A DNA stretch of 64,000 bases from MGIIa-L3 sp11892u (GTDB lineage Archaea > Thermoplasmatota > Poseidoniia > Poseidoniales > Poseidoniaceae): assembly GCA_965659685.1 (NCBI GenBank), contig CBFHXB010000012.1, forward strand, positions 1-64,000, in the 5' to 3' direction. The notes beneath the pieces are model-generated. The model saw only the letters and a program-made list of their open reading frames with translations, was not told where the DNA came from and did no database searches. Both the position numbers and the translations under genes were made by a program. How positions within the stretch are numbered: the stretch's first letter is position 1; each line of letters opens with the position of its first letter. Below are positions 17,892 through 24,344 of the stretch, piece after piece.

Positions 17892-17981
17892 GGTGGTGGA
17901 CCTCGGAGTCGAGCACAAGAACCCTCCCCGCAAATCGGGACATGCCGCCGCACCTTCACCAAAAGAGCGTGGCGTCATCGC

Positions 17982-17998
17982 TAAATACCCGACTCGGG
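17982..17998 (+). promoter_or_regulatory. TATA box and adjacent palindrome of the eL42 operon
   Basis: TAAATA at 17982-17987 is followed at once by the perfect palindrome CCCGACTCGGG (17988-17998). The TATA lies about 40 bases before the eL42 start, which would give a short leader containing the AGGTG ribosome-binding site. The palindrome sits where an archaeal repressor would block polymerase, but no regulator is identified. Confidence 0.45.
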
Positions 17999-18023
17999 TG
18001 GGCGAAACGCTCAGGTGTTGCAC

Positions 18024-18308
18024 ATGGTGAAGATGCCACGTCAAGTCAAGCGTTACAGCCCCTCGGCGGGCAAGCACACCCTGCACACGGTGGAGCGCGT
18101 GAAGAAGAAGCGCGCGTCCGAGCTTCGCTGGGGTCAGCGTCGTTTCCGTAAGGTCACCGCGGGTTACCGTGGTTTCCCCCGTCCCAAGCCGGACGGTCGC
18201 GAGAAGCCCACCAAGCGCGTCAACATCCTCTACCGCTGCACGGAGACGGGCAAGGCCCACTACGCTCCCTGCAAGCGCGCCAAGAAATTCGAACTCGTGG
18301 ACCGGTGA
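18024..18308 (+). CDS. rpl44e: Large ribosomal subunit protein eL42 (L44e), zinc-site-degenerate
   Basis: A 94-residue basic ribosomal protein near the E site of the large subunit. It is recognised by VKRYSPxxGKHT at the start and YRCTETGKAH...AKKFELV at the end. Usual archaeal eL42 has two CxxC pairs binding zinc. Here the first pair is Ser12/Ala15 and the second keeps only Cys72, with Thr75 replacing the partner. The ATG at 18024 has AGGTG six bases upstream. It is first of the block with eS27, aIF2-alpha, Nop10 and PAC2, a widely conserved archaeal order. Confidence 0.93.
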   Translation: MVKMPRQVKRYSPSAGKHTLHTVERVKKKRASELRWGQRRFRKVTAGYRGFPRPKPDGREKPTKRVNILYRCTETGKAHYAPCKRAKKFELVDR

Positions 18309-18314
18309 TCATCA

Positions 18315-18485
18315 ATGGCTGGAAATTTCCTCACCGTCACCTGCCGCGATTGCGGAACGGAATCGATCGTCTTTGACCGGTCCGTGAACACCATCTCCTG
18401 CACCGTCTGCGGAGCCACCCTTAGCCGCCCCTCCGGCGGAAAGGCGGACCTCGTGGGCTGCCGTGTCGTCGAGGCCAATGAGTGA
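18315..18485 (+). CDS. rps27e: Small ribosomal subunit protein eS27
   Basis: A 56-residue zinc-ribbon ribosomal protein of archaea and eukaryotes. Four zinc cysteines are intact (Cys10, Cys13, Cys29, Cys32), followed by the family-typical GGKADLVGC segment. GGTGATC upstream overlaps the eL42 stop, and the gap is six bases. The stop lies 14 bases before the aIF2-alpha start. Unlike eL42 next door, its zinc site is complete. Confidence 0.95.
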   Translation: MAGNFLTVTCRDCGTESIVFDRSVNTISCTVCGATLSRPSGGKADLVGCRVVEANE

Positions 18486-18499
18486 GGGAGGACCCTCAC

Positions 18500-19291
18500 A
18501 TGGCTCGCATCACCGCTACCGACGGCCCTCAAGAAGGCGACCTCGTCGTGGCATCGGTCACGACCGTCAAGCAGAACGGTTGTTACGTGTCCCTCGATGA
18601 GTTCGACGGACGTGAAGGCTTCATTTTCATCGGTGAAATCGCCAGCGGCTGGGTCAGGAACATCCGCGCCCACGTACGTGAAGGTCAGCGGTTGATCTGC
18701 AAAATCACCGGTATGCGACGTGACGGCACGTCGTACGAACTATCGTTGAAGTCGGTTTCAGAAGAACGACGTCGCGACCGCTTGCAGCAGTGGAAGAACG
18801 AGCAGCGGGCCATCCAGCTCTTCGGCGTGCTTGGGGAACAAGTCGGTTGGGAGGAAAACGAAGCGGTCACCCTCCGAGAGGAACTGATCGCGTCCTTCGG
18901 AACCTTGTACGGCGCCTTCGAGGAAGCAGCGACCAGCGAAACTGCGATGTCAGAATCTGGGTTTGACGACCCCTGGGTCCCCGCATTCATTCAATGCGCT
19001 TTGGAAAACATCGTCCCTCCCTTCGTGGAGATCCGCGGCGTGTTCACCCTGACCTGCGATCATGAAAACGGCATCGACCGCATCCAGGAGGCCCTGCTCG
19101 AAGCGGAGACTTTGACCGACGTGGAAGCAGAAATCGAAGTGGCCTGTTACTACGACGGCGCCCCGAAGTACAGGATTGAAGTCAAGGCACCGGATTTCCG
19201 CACCGCAGAAGACCTCTGGGAACAAGCCACGACATCGACGTTGACGTCCATCCAATCCAACGATGGAACGGGCGAAGTGTGGAGGGAATGA
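18500..19291 (+). CDS. Translation initiation factor aIF2 subunit alpha
   Basis: The 263-residue alpha subunit of the heterotrimer that delivers initiator tRNA. An N-terminal S1-type OB domain (about 10-80; GDLVVASV, YVSLDEFDGREGFIFIGEIASGWVRNI) is followed by a helical domain and a C-terminal alpha/beta domain ending in KAPDFRTAEDLW. Length fits the family (260-275). The ATG at 18500 sits behind GGGAGGACC. Nop10 starts two bases after its last base. Confidence 0.95.
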   Translation: MARITATDGPQEGDLVVASVTTVKQNGCYVSLDEFDGREGFIFIGEIASGWVRNIRAHVREGQRLICKITGMRRDGTSYELSLKSVSEERRRDRLQQWKNEQRAIQLFGVLGEQVGWEENEAVTLREELIASFGTLYGAFEEAATSETAMSESGFDDPWVPAFIQCALENIVPPFVEIRGVFTLTCDHENGIDRIQEALLEAETLTDVEAEIEVACYYDGAPKYRIEVKAPDFRTAEDLWEQATTSTLTSIQSNDGTGEVWRE

Positions 19292-19292
19292 G

Positions 19293-19502
19293 ATGGCTCG
19301 TCAACTGCTCCAACACTGCTTGTCGTGCAACGGATGGACCCTGGCCGCGGAATGCTGCGGCCAACAAACCCGTGCAGCGGCCCCGATCAAGTGGTCGCCT
19401 GAAGACGCCAAGGCCCCCTACCGTCGACGCCTCGAAAACGTCGAAGATCCGGCTTGGGTCGAGACGCTGCCAAAACTCGGCGAGCGCACCGAAGAGGAAT
19501 GA
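19293..19502 (+). CDS. nop10: H/ACA ribonucleoprotein component Nop10
   Basis: A 69-residue protein of the H/ACA RNP that guides pseudouridylation with Cbf5, Gar1 and L7Ae. A short zinc ribbon precedes the diagnostic PIKWSPEDAKAPYRRRL segment. Cysteines are Cys9, Cys12, Cys21 and Cys22; the usual CxxC spacing of the second pair is altered to CC. Position between aIF2-alpha and PAC2 is the classical archaeal arrangement. The acidic C-terminal extension of about 15 residues is a little longer than usual. Confidence 0.92.
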   Translation: MARQLLQHCLSCNGWTLAAECCGQQTRAAAPIKWSPEDAKAPYRRRLENVEDPAWVETLPKLGERTEEE

Positions 19503-19565
19503 AGCGGCTCACCGTTCGTCCTCTCACGCCAAGCATTATGCCCTGTCGGGGCGATTTCGGACGGT

Positions 19566-20306
19566 ATGTCCCTCAACATCGTGTGGCTCGAAGAGAACGG
19601 AGTCGCAAATACACCCTGCTTTGTCGCCTTCCCAGGCGTGGGTGACATCGGGGTTTTGACCGCAGAGTTGCTGGAACAACTCCTTCCGTCCCGCACGGTG
19701 GCGCTCGTGCTCGATCCGTCGCTTCCGCCCCTTGCAAAACTCGACAACAACGGCGTGCTCCAACCGCCCCATCACCGCTTGGTTCGTCTTGAAACGGCCT
19801 CCGGCACGGCTCACGTGCTCGTCGGTGCTGGACAATCCGGTCTCCCCCACCACCAACACGCCACAGCAGTGGACTTGTTGGAAGCGTTGACGGGAGCAAG
19901 CGAAGTCGTCGGCCTCGCTGGATTCCGCGCATCTGCCGAGGACCGACGAACCTTCTGGGTCGCCACGTCGACCAAGGATGCGGAGACGTTTGAAACCGAA
20001 GGTCGAACCGTGAGCAGGTCCGAACCAAGCGCAGGATGCATCGGCGCCCTGGCTCTTTTCGTGTCCTTAGCACCACATTATGGCCTCTCAGGGTCGCTCG
20101 CGGTCTCCACCACAGTCGGAGAAAGTCGAGATCCAAGTGCGGCGCAACGTCTCGCCAAGATGCTTGACGAAACCTTCGATCTTGGCATAGGCGCCATGCC
20201 CAGCGTGGACGAACATCTCAAGACGTTGCTTGAAGCGCGTGCTCCCCGAGTGGTCCAAGACCACATCACGGAACTGATGGAGCAGCCTGACGCCTTCTAC
20301 GCCTGA
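19566..20306 (+). CDS. PAC2-family proteasome assembly chaperone homologue
   Basis: 246 residues of the PAC2/COG2047 family, whose members help assemble proteasomes in eukaryotes and are often linked with nop10 in archaea. The start contains the family-typical FPGVGDIGVLTAELL segment, and the protein is alpha/beta throughout without catalytic motifs. The ATG at 19566 lies 63 bases after nop10. It is the last gene of the plus-strand block and ends 15 bases before a perfect inverted repeat. Confidence 0.88.
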   Translation: MSLNIVWLEENGVANTPCFVAFPGVGDIGVLTAELLEQLLPSRTVALVLDPSLPPLAKLDNNGVLQPPHHRLVRLETASGTAHVLVGAGQSGLPHHQHATAVDLLEALTGASEVVGLAGFRASAEDRRTFWVATSTKDAETFETEGRTVSRSEPSAGCIGALALFVSLAPHYGLSGSLAVSTTVGESRDPSAAQRLAKMLDETFDLGIGAMPSVDEHLKTLLEARAPRVVQDHITELMEQPDAFYA

Positions 20307-20321
20307 GGCTCGAGCAGAGGG

Positions 20322-20344
20322 GGTTCGAATACCCCATTCGAACC
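20322..20344. repeat. Perfect 9-bp inverted repeat resembling tRNA T-arms
   Basis: GGTTCGAAT (20322-20330) and ATTCGAACC (20336-20344) flank ACCCC. The stem-loop follows the PAC2 stop by 15 bases and lacks a T tract, so it could end the operon or be processed. GGTTCGAAT equals the T-arm consensus, and GGGGGTTCGAAT is shared with the tRNA-Ser gene 60 bases away on the other strand. A full tRNA cannot be folded here. Confidence 0.6.
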
Positions 20345-20401
20345 ACTTTGTCAAGAGAAGGCTCGCAGCACAACGATTTCCATCGCCCTCTGAAGGTCAA
20401 G

Positions 20402-20483
20402 CGCCGAGAGAGGGATTCGAACCCCCGAGTCTGACGACAGTGGATTTCGAATCCACCGCACTACCGGGCTATGCGATCTCGGC
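20402..20483 (-). tRNA. tRNA-Ser (anticodon CGA)
   Basis: The 82-base gene folds as a class II tRNA. The acceptor GCCGAGA pairs with TCTCGGC and the discriminator is G. The D-arm has a 3-bp GCA/TGC stem. The anticodon arm is GTGGA-TTCGAAA-TCCAC with CGA anticodon. The variable arm has a GTC/GAC stem, and the T-arm is GGGGG-TTCGAAT-CCCTC. CCA is not encoded and there is no intron. A TTATGA element about 27-32 bases upstream could be its promoter. Confidence 0.93.
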
Positions 20484-20516
20484 CTAAAGCGAGGCCCGTG
20501 CATCACGGTCATAAGC
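20484..20516. promoter_or_regulatory. Divergent promoter region of tRNA-Ser and the ubiquitin-like gene
   Basis: This 33-base spacer holds TTATGA on the minus strand, about 27-32 bases before the tRNA 5' end, and CTAAAG on the plus strand, about 30 bases before the ubiquitin-like ATG. The two promoters would overlap, and the small protein would be made from a leaderless transcript. Confidence 0.35.
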
Positions 20517-20738
20517 ATGATGCAGCAGCAACGCTTCGTGTTGATTCGGCTCGTTGGTGACGAAGGGGAGCATGAGGTGACCCTCAAGCAAGGCTCGACC
20601 GTCCGCGACGTCCTGAGGGCCGTGGACCTGCTCCCTAGCCTGTACATCGTCTCGCATGTTGACCAGGTCCTGCCGATGACCACGGTCTTGCACGACGACG
20701 TCACCCTCGAGGTGACCCGAATCGCATCAGGCGGCTGA
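20517..20738 (+). CDS. Small ubiquitin-like/MoaD-ThiS-fold protein ending in Gly-Gly (SAMP-like)
   Basis: 73 residues with the beta-grasp pattern of MoaD/ThiS/SAMP proteins: an N-terminal strand FVLIRLVG, a GSTVRDVLRAV helix, an HVDQVLPMTTVLHDDVTLEV hairpin and a terminal SGG. The C-terminal diglycine is the site of adenylation or thiocarboxylation by an E1-like enzyme. In haloarchaea such proteins serve both as protein modifiers and sulfur carriers. No E1 homologue lies nearby, though moaA is at 34 kb. It overlaps the 3' end of the convergent nuclease gene by 12 bases. Confidence 0.75.
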   Translation: MMQQQRFVLIRLVGDEGEHEVTLKQGSTVRDVLRAVDLLPSLYIVSHVDQVLPMTTVLHDDVTLEVTRIASGG

Positions 20739-22562
20739 TCCGTCATCCGCACGGGCCAAGACCCGAAGGTCGGAGGATTCGCTGAGGTCACCTTGGAGTT
20801 CGTTGACCCAGGCGCCCGGTGCAAGGTTGGTGAACGCCACCACGTCACCCGCTTCCACGTGCCCATAAGCACGCGGCATGGCGTTGCTCCAGCCGTCGAT
20901 TTTCATCGTCCCGCTTGGGTCGATCAACATCAGACCTGCCCGGGACCAAGGACGACCGTTTCGTCCGATGCCGTGTTTCTCGAACCGGTACGCCACGCGA
21001 CCGACGACGTCCACACGTGTGGGCTGATGAACCATCAGGCTGTCAAGGGATCCGTCTTCAGCAACTTCCAACCTTGAACGTGGGTCAAAGCGGAGCGTCA
21101 GGCGCCCACCTCGTCCGATCTCGGGCATCACGTCGGTAAGCAGCACACGTTGCCCTTTGACCACGTCCAGACTGACCCCGTCCGGCGTGTTTCGACCCAA
21201 GATGCGCATCTCTGCCTGCCGTTGTCCGTCGGTAAACAGGATCCTTGGTCGAGACATGCCTGTGCTCTGCACAGCGTTCACCTCCAGATGAAGGCTGACG
21301 CGAGGGTTGATGGCACCAAGAGGCTCAACGATGGTGGATTGATCGCGCCCGGGCAATTGGAAGCGTTGTGGAAGGTCCGGCAACTCACCTTCTGGCCCAG
21401 GACAAATGACCTGCCACTCGCACATTGTGCAGCGCTTCCTCGGGTTCTCGTCCACGCCTTCGGGAACACCGCCAGGGCCGTGGTTGCGGTACGGGGCCGG
21501 AAGAGGAGGACAATCGTCCTCCGTGGGATCCTCACGACGGAGTTCTTCCCACAAGTCCGCCACACGCGATTCGAAGGCATCGCACCATTCGTGATCTGGA
21601 CGGTCCACGTCCACGACATCACCGGTGCCGAGGAACCAAATCGCCAACCGGGTGGGAAGGGGTTGGCCCTCATGAGTGGCTCGCCACAAGGCGGCATAGC
21701 CCCGAAGCTGCTGATGGTAACTCGCGGTCCGGTCTGAAGCACCGATGGACGCCTTCAGGTCGATGATTTCGACCTCACCGCGCCAGCGGTACACGAGGTC
21801 GTATTCACCTTGGAACATGAACGAAGGATGCACGGCTTGGCTGCTGAAACTCCCCGCATCAGGATCCACAAACCACGGGCGAGCGACTTCCCAAGCCTCA
21901 AGCGGGTCACAGGAACCGTCCCGTGCCAATGGATGGGGTCCGGTCGACGGGTACCTTCGTCCGTCCGGCGCGGGATGGAGGGGGCGTTCACCTGCCCGCC
22001 AAGCCGAGATCGTGGGGCCGCCGCCCATCGAAAGGCAAGCCTCGACTTCCTGCAGGTGCAAGTCGATGGCACGTTCCACCATGCGCAAGGCCGCATCTGG
22101 CTTGATGCGATCCTCCCAAAACCCTGAGCGACGCTCATGAGCGTCCCAAGCAGCCCGCTCAACCGCAAGGCAAACTGGAAGGTGAACAGCGGCACGAGCG
22201 TAGGCCCACGTCCGAAGGTCTTCGATGGATGCTGGACGTTGTGGAAGGGGCAGAAGACCGTCAGCGGGCCATCCTGCTGTGGCTTCAGCGTCCGGTCGGT
22301 CATCGTCGTCCAAAGGGGTGCCGCTGAGCACGTCTTGAGGTGCGCTGGCCACGATGAAACCAGGGGATTCACGGAGCGTCATGCACACCGCTGCTTCCAC
22401 CGCTCGACCGAGGTGCAACGGCGGCGTTTGGGCGATGCGCAAGCGTCGCACCTTCTCGAGGAACCATTGCCGAGGGCAGGCTTCCCAGAGGTTGATCTGG
22501 CTTGCAGAAAGGCGACGGAAAGGGCCCACGGGGTCGTCGCCTTCAGGCACATGGACCGGCAT
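20727..22562 (-). CDS. Cas4/RecB-like Fe-S nuclease fused to two OB-like domains (protein A)
   Basis: 611 residues. The N-terminal PD-(D/E)XK nuclease has Cys29 in WEACPRQW, Asp255 in GEYDLV, Asp268 and Lys270 in IIDLKA and Q285LRGY289. Cys378, Cys381 and Cys387 complete a probable 4Fe-4S site. The C-terminal half contains two beta-rich regions (about 423-500 and 511-605) reading as OB folds, the second like RPA (VDVVGRV, LMLIDPSGTMKIDGW, GDVVAF). The likely role is ssDNA-binding exo/endonuclease or helicase-nuclease partner in repair, analogous to Dna2/AddB. Similar in layout to the upstream gene, 33 bases away. Confidence 0.72.
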   Translation of the reverse strand: MPVHVPEGDDPVGPFRRLSASQINLWEACPRQWFLEKVRRLRIAQTPPLHLGRAVEAAVCMTLRESPGFIVASAPQDVLSGTPLDDDDRPDAEATAGWPADGLLPLPQRPASIEDLRTWAYARAAVHLPVCLAVERAAWDAHERRSGFWEDRIKPDAALRMVERAIDLHLQEVEACLSMGGGPTISAWRAGERPLHPAPDGRRYPSTGPHPLARDGSCDPLEAWEVARPWFVDPDAGSFSSQAVHPSFMFQGEYDLVYRWRGEVEIIDLKASIGASDRTASYHQQLRGYAALWRATHEGQPLPTRLAIWFLGTGDVVDVDRPDHEWCDAFESRVADLWEELRREDPTEDDCPPLPAPYRNHGPGGVPEGVDENPRKRCTMCEWQVICPGPEGELPDLPQRFQLPGRDQSTIVEPLGAINPRVSLHLEVNAVQSTGMSRPRILFTDGQRQAEMRILGRNTPDGVSLDVVKGQRVLLTDVMPEIGRGGRLTLRFDPRSRLEVAEDGSLDSLMVHQPTRVDVVGRVAYRFEKHGIGRNGRPWSRAGLMLIDPSGTMKIDGWSNAMPRAYGHVEAGDVVAFTNLAPGAWVNELQGDLSESSDLRVLARADDGSAA

Positions 22563-22595
22563 ACGAAGCAGGTCGGGCCACGACCCACTTGAACC

Positions 22596-24305
22596 TCACG
22601 ACTCGGGAGGTTGCACTTCGACACGGGTCGAACGGGCATCGATGCGCAATTGTGGCATGCCTTCCCGCCATCCGAGTTCCGCACCTGTGAGCTTCACGTG
22701 ATCGCCCGGGCGGATGTCGAGGATGCGGTCCGTCAGCGTGCTTCCAAACATGGCCACCTCAATGATGCGGTCACCGTCGTAGACGTGCAACGTCCCCATG
22801 GACCAAGGTCGACCGTCAAGCCGAATGCCGTTTCCGCGGCCGATGGACACGACCAAGGCAGACACGTTGGCCCGTGTGCGAAGCATCCCGAGCCGCGTCA
22901 CTTCGGCCTCCTCGTCGTTGTCGTGGAAGGTCGTACCGGCGTCGGCATAGAGCCGGGCTGATCTGCGCCATGCACCGGGCAATGCCCCGCGGACCAACAC
23001 AGGACCCGTCTTCACTTCGTGAATGGCGGGTGCCGCCCCAGGCTGGCTCTCTTCCAACGCCACGTGAGCACGTCCGCTGGTCAATGCCGCTCCAATCACG
23101 GGTTCACCGAAGTGGTTGGGTAAGGGACCCCACTTTCCGTCGAGGTTTCCTCGAACGTTCACGCGGTGTGGAATCCCGCTTAGCGGCTCGAAAGGTGGCG
23201 CTATAGAAGGGACGGCTGAGCGCCCATCGGTTCGGTCGTCCAACAAAGCAAGCACACCATCGTCGGTGGACAAGGCGCACCATCGGCAACCTGGCCGGTC
23301 ACAGGTGGCGTCCACCGAAAGCGGCAGGGCCATGGCCCCTTCGCTGCCTTCTGCCATCGCCAAGGCCACGGCCTCAAGCTCCGAGGTGGCTTGTGCGTGA
23401 TCGGGGAACGGGTCCACAACTGAACGCTTGCCCCCGTCCAAATACCAGCCCTCCAAAGCGTCGGGCTTCTCCTCAAAACACACTTCCCACAACCACCCGT
23501 AAAAGCGCATTTGGTCGTGAAGTGCACTTCCGTAAGGGCCTCCTCCATCCCCTGATTTCAGGTCGATCAGCCGCGTGGAGCCGTCCCAGCGCATGACCAT
23601 GTCAAGTTCACCTGCCGCCCACCCTTCAGGGTGAAACATGCGTTGAGGTTGCCCGACGCGCGGGTCCTTGACCCAAGGGCGAACCACTTCCCATGCCTCG
23701 GCATGGTTGACGTCTGAACCTTCGGCCTGCCAACCTTGGAAGCCCTCCTTTGCAGGGTCGTCCAGATGGGCGGGCCAGCGTTCAGGCAGTGGATGTTCGG
23801 GCTTGGCTCCGTCGGACGGCGACGGCACCTCAAACACACGTTCCTGGGCGCGCATGGCGCGGAGGTAGGGGCCTCCTCCAACCTCAACACAGCGGTCCAC
23901 GTCAACCATCAACAGGTCCACGGCGGACATGATCCTCAAGGTCAAGTCCTCGACCGTGAACGGCCAATCTGGGGTGTCCCACTCGCGTCGCCACGGCAAG
24001 TCTTCCCACCGAGCGACGCCTTCCTCTCGAACACGCCGTGCTTCCTCATCGGCACAATCGCTCAGCCAAGCGAGCAAGGCGGCACGGTCTGCACCGGCCG
24101 GCGCATGACGCATGATCAGTCGAATGACGCCGTCCTCAAGCACGTGTCCGAGAATTTGAGACGGAGAGGTAGGCGAACCCAAACCGAGCCCGCGGGTGAT
24201 GCGCCACTCGGTTTGGCAGCGCTGCCAGGTGCTGTACGCGGATCCAGACAAGCGTCGACGGGACCGCCCAAGCGGTCCTCCGACGGGTGGCGTCGTGACC
24301 GGCAT
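22596..24305 (-). CDS. Cas4/RecB-like Fe-S nuclease fused to two OB-like domains (protein B)
   Basis: 569 residues with the same layout as protein A. Cys30 lies in WQRCQTEW and His54 in LGHVLE. Asp235 is in GELDMV, Asp248 and Lys250 in LIDLKSGD, then Q265MRFY269. Cys335, Cys340 and Cys343 form a putative Fe-S cluster. OB-like regions are at about 378-460 and 478-565, the last with ANVSALVVSIG, GTLHVYDGDRIIEVAMF and GDHVKLTG. The ATG at 24305 has GAGGTG eight bases upstream; an upstream in-frame GTG is less supported. It lies 39 bases after ABCE1 and just before protein A, so the two probably act together. Confidence 0.72.
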   Translation of the reverse strand: MPVTTPPVGGPLGRSRRRLSGSAYSTWQRCQTEWRITRGLGLGSPTSPSQILGHVLEDGVIRLIMRHAPAGADRAALLAWLSDCADEEARRVREEGVARWEDLPWRREWDTPDWPFTVEDLTLRIMSAVDLLMVDVDRCVEVGGGPYLRAMRAQERVFEVPSPSDGAKPEHPLPERWPAHLDDPAKEGFQGWQAEGSDVNHAEAWEVVRPWVKDPRVGQPQRMFHPEGWAAGELDMVMRWDGSTRLIDLKSGDGGGPYGSALHDQMRFYGWLWEVCFEEKPDALEGWYLDGGKRSVVDPFPDHAQATSELEAVALAMAEGSEGAMALPLSVDATCDRPGCRWCALSTDDGVLALLDDRTDGRSAVPSIAPPFEPLSGIPHRVNVRGNLDGKWGPLPNHFGEPVIGAALTSGRAHVALEESQPGAAPAIHEVKTGPVLVRGALPGAWRRSARLYADAGTTFHDNDEEAEVTRLGMLRTRANVSALVVSIGRGNGIRLDGRPWSMGTLHVYDGDRIIEVAMFGSTLTDRILDIRPGDHVKLTGAELGWREGMPQLRIDARSTRVEVQPPES

Positions 24306-24344
24306 GACCACCGCACCTCGAGGCCCTGCATGAAGCACGCGGCT

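Noticed and set aside
20310..20350. A second tRNA gene at the T-arm-like inverted repeat
   Set aside because: No matching acceptor 5' strand, D-arm or anticodon arm can be found upstream on either strand, and the T-stem would have a G-A mismatch.
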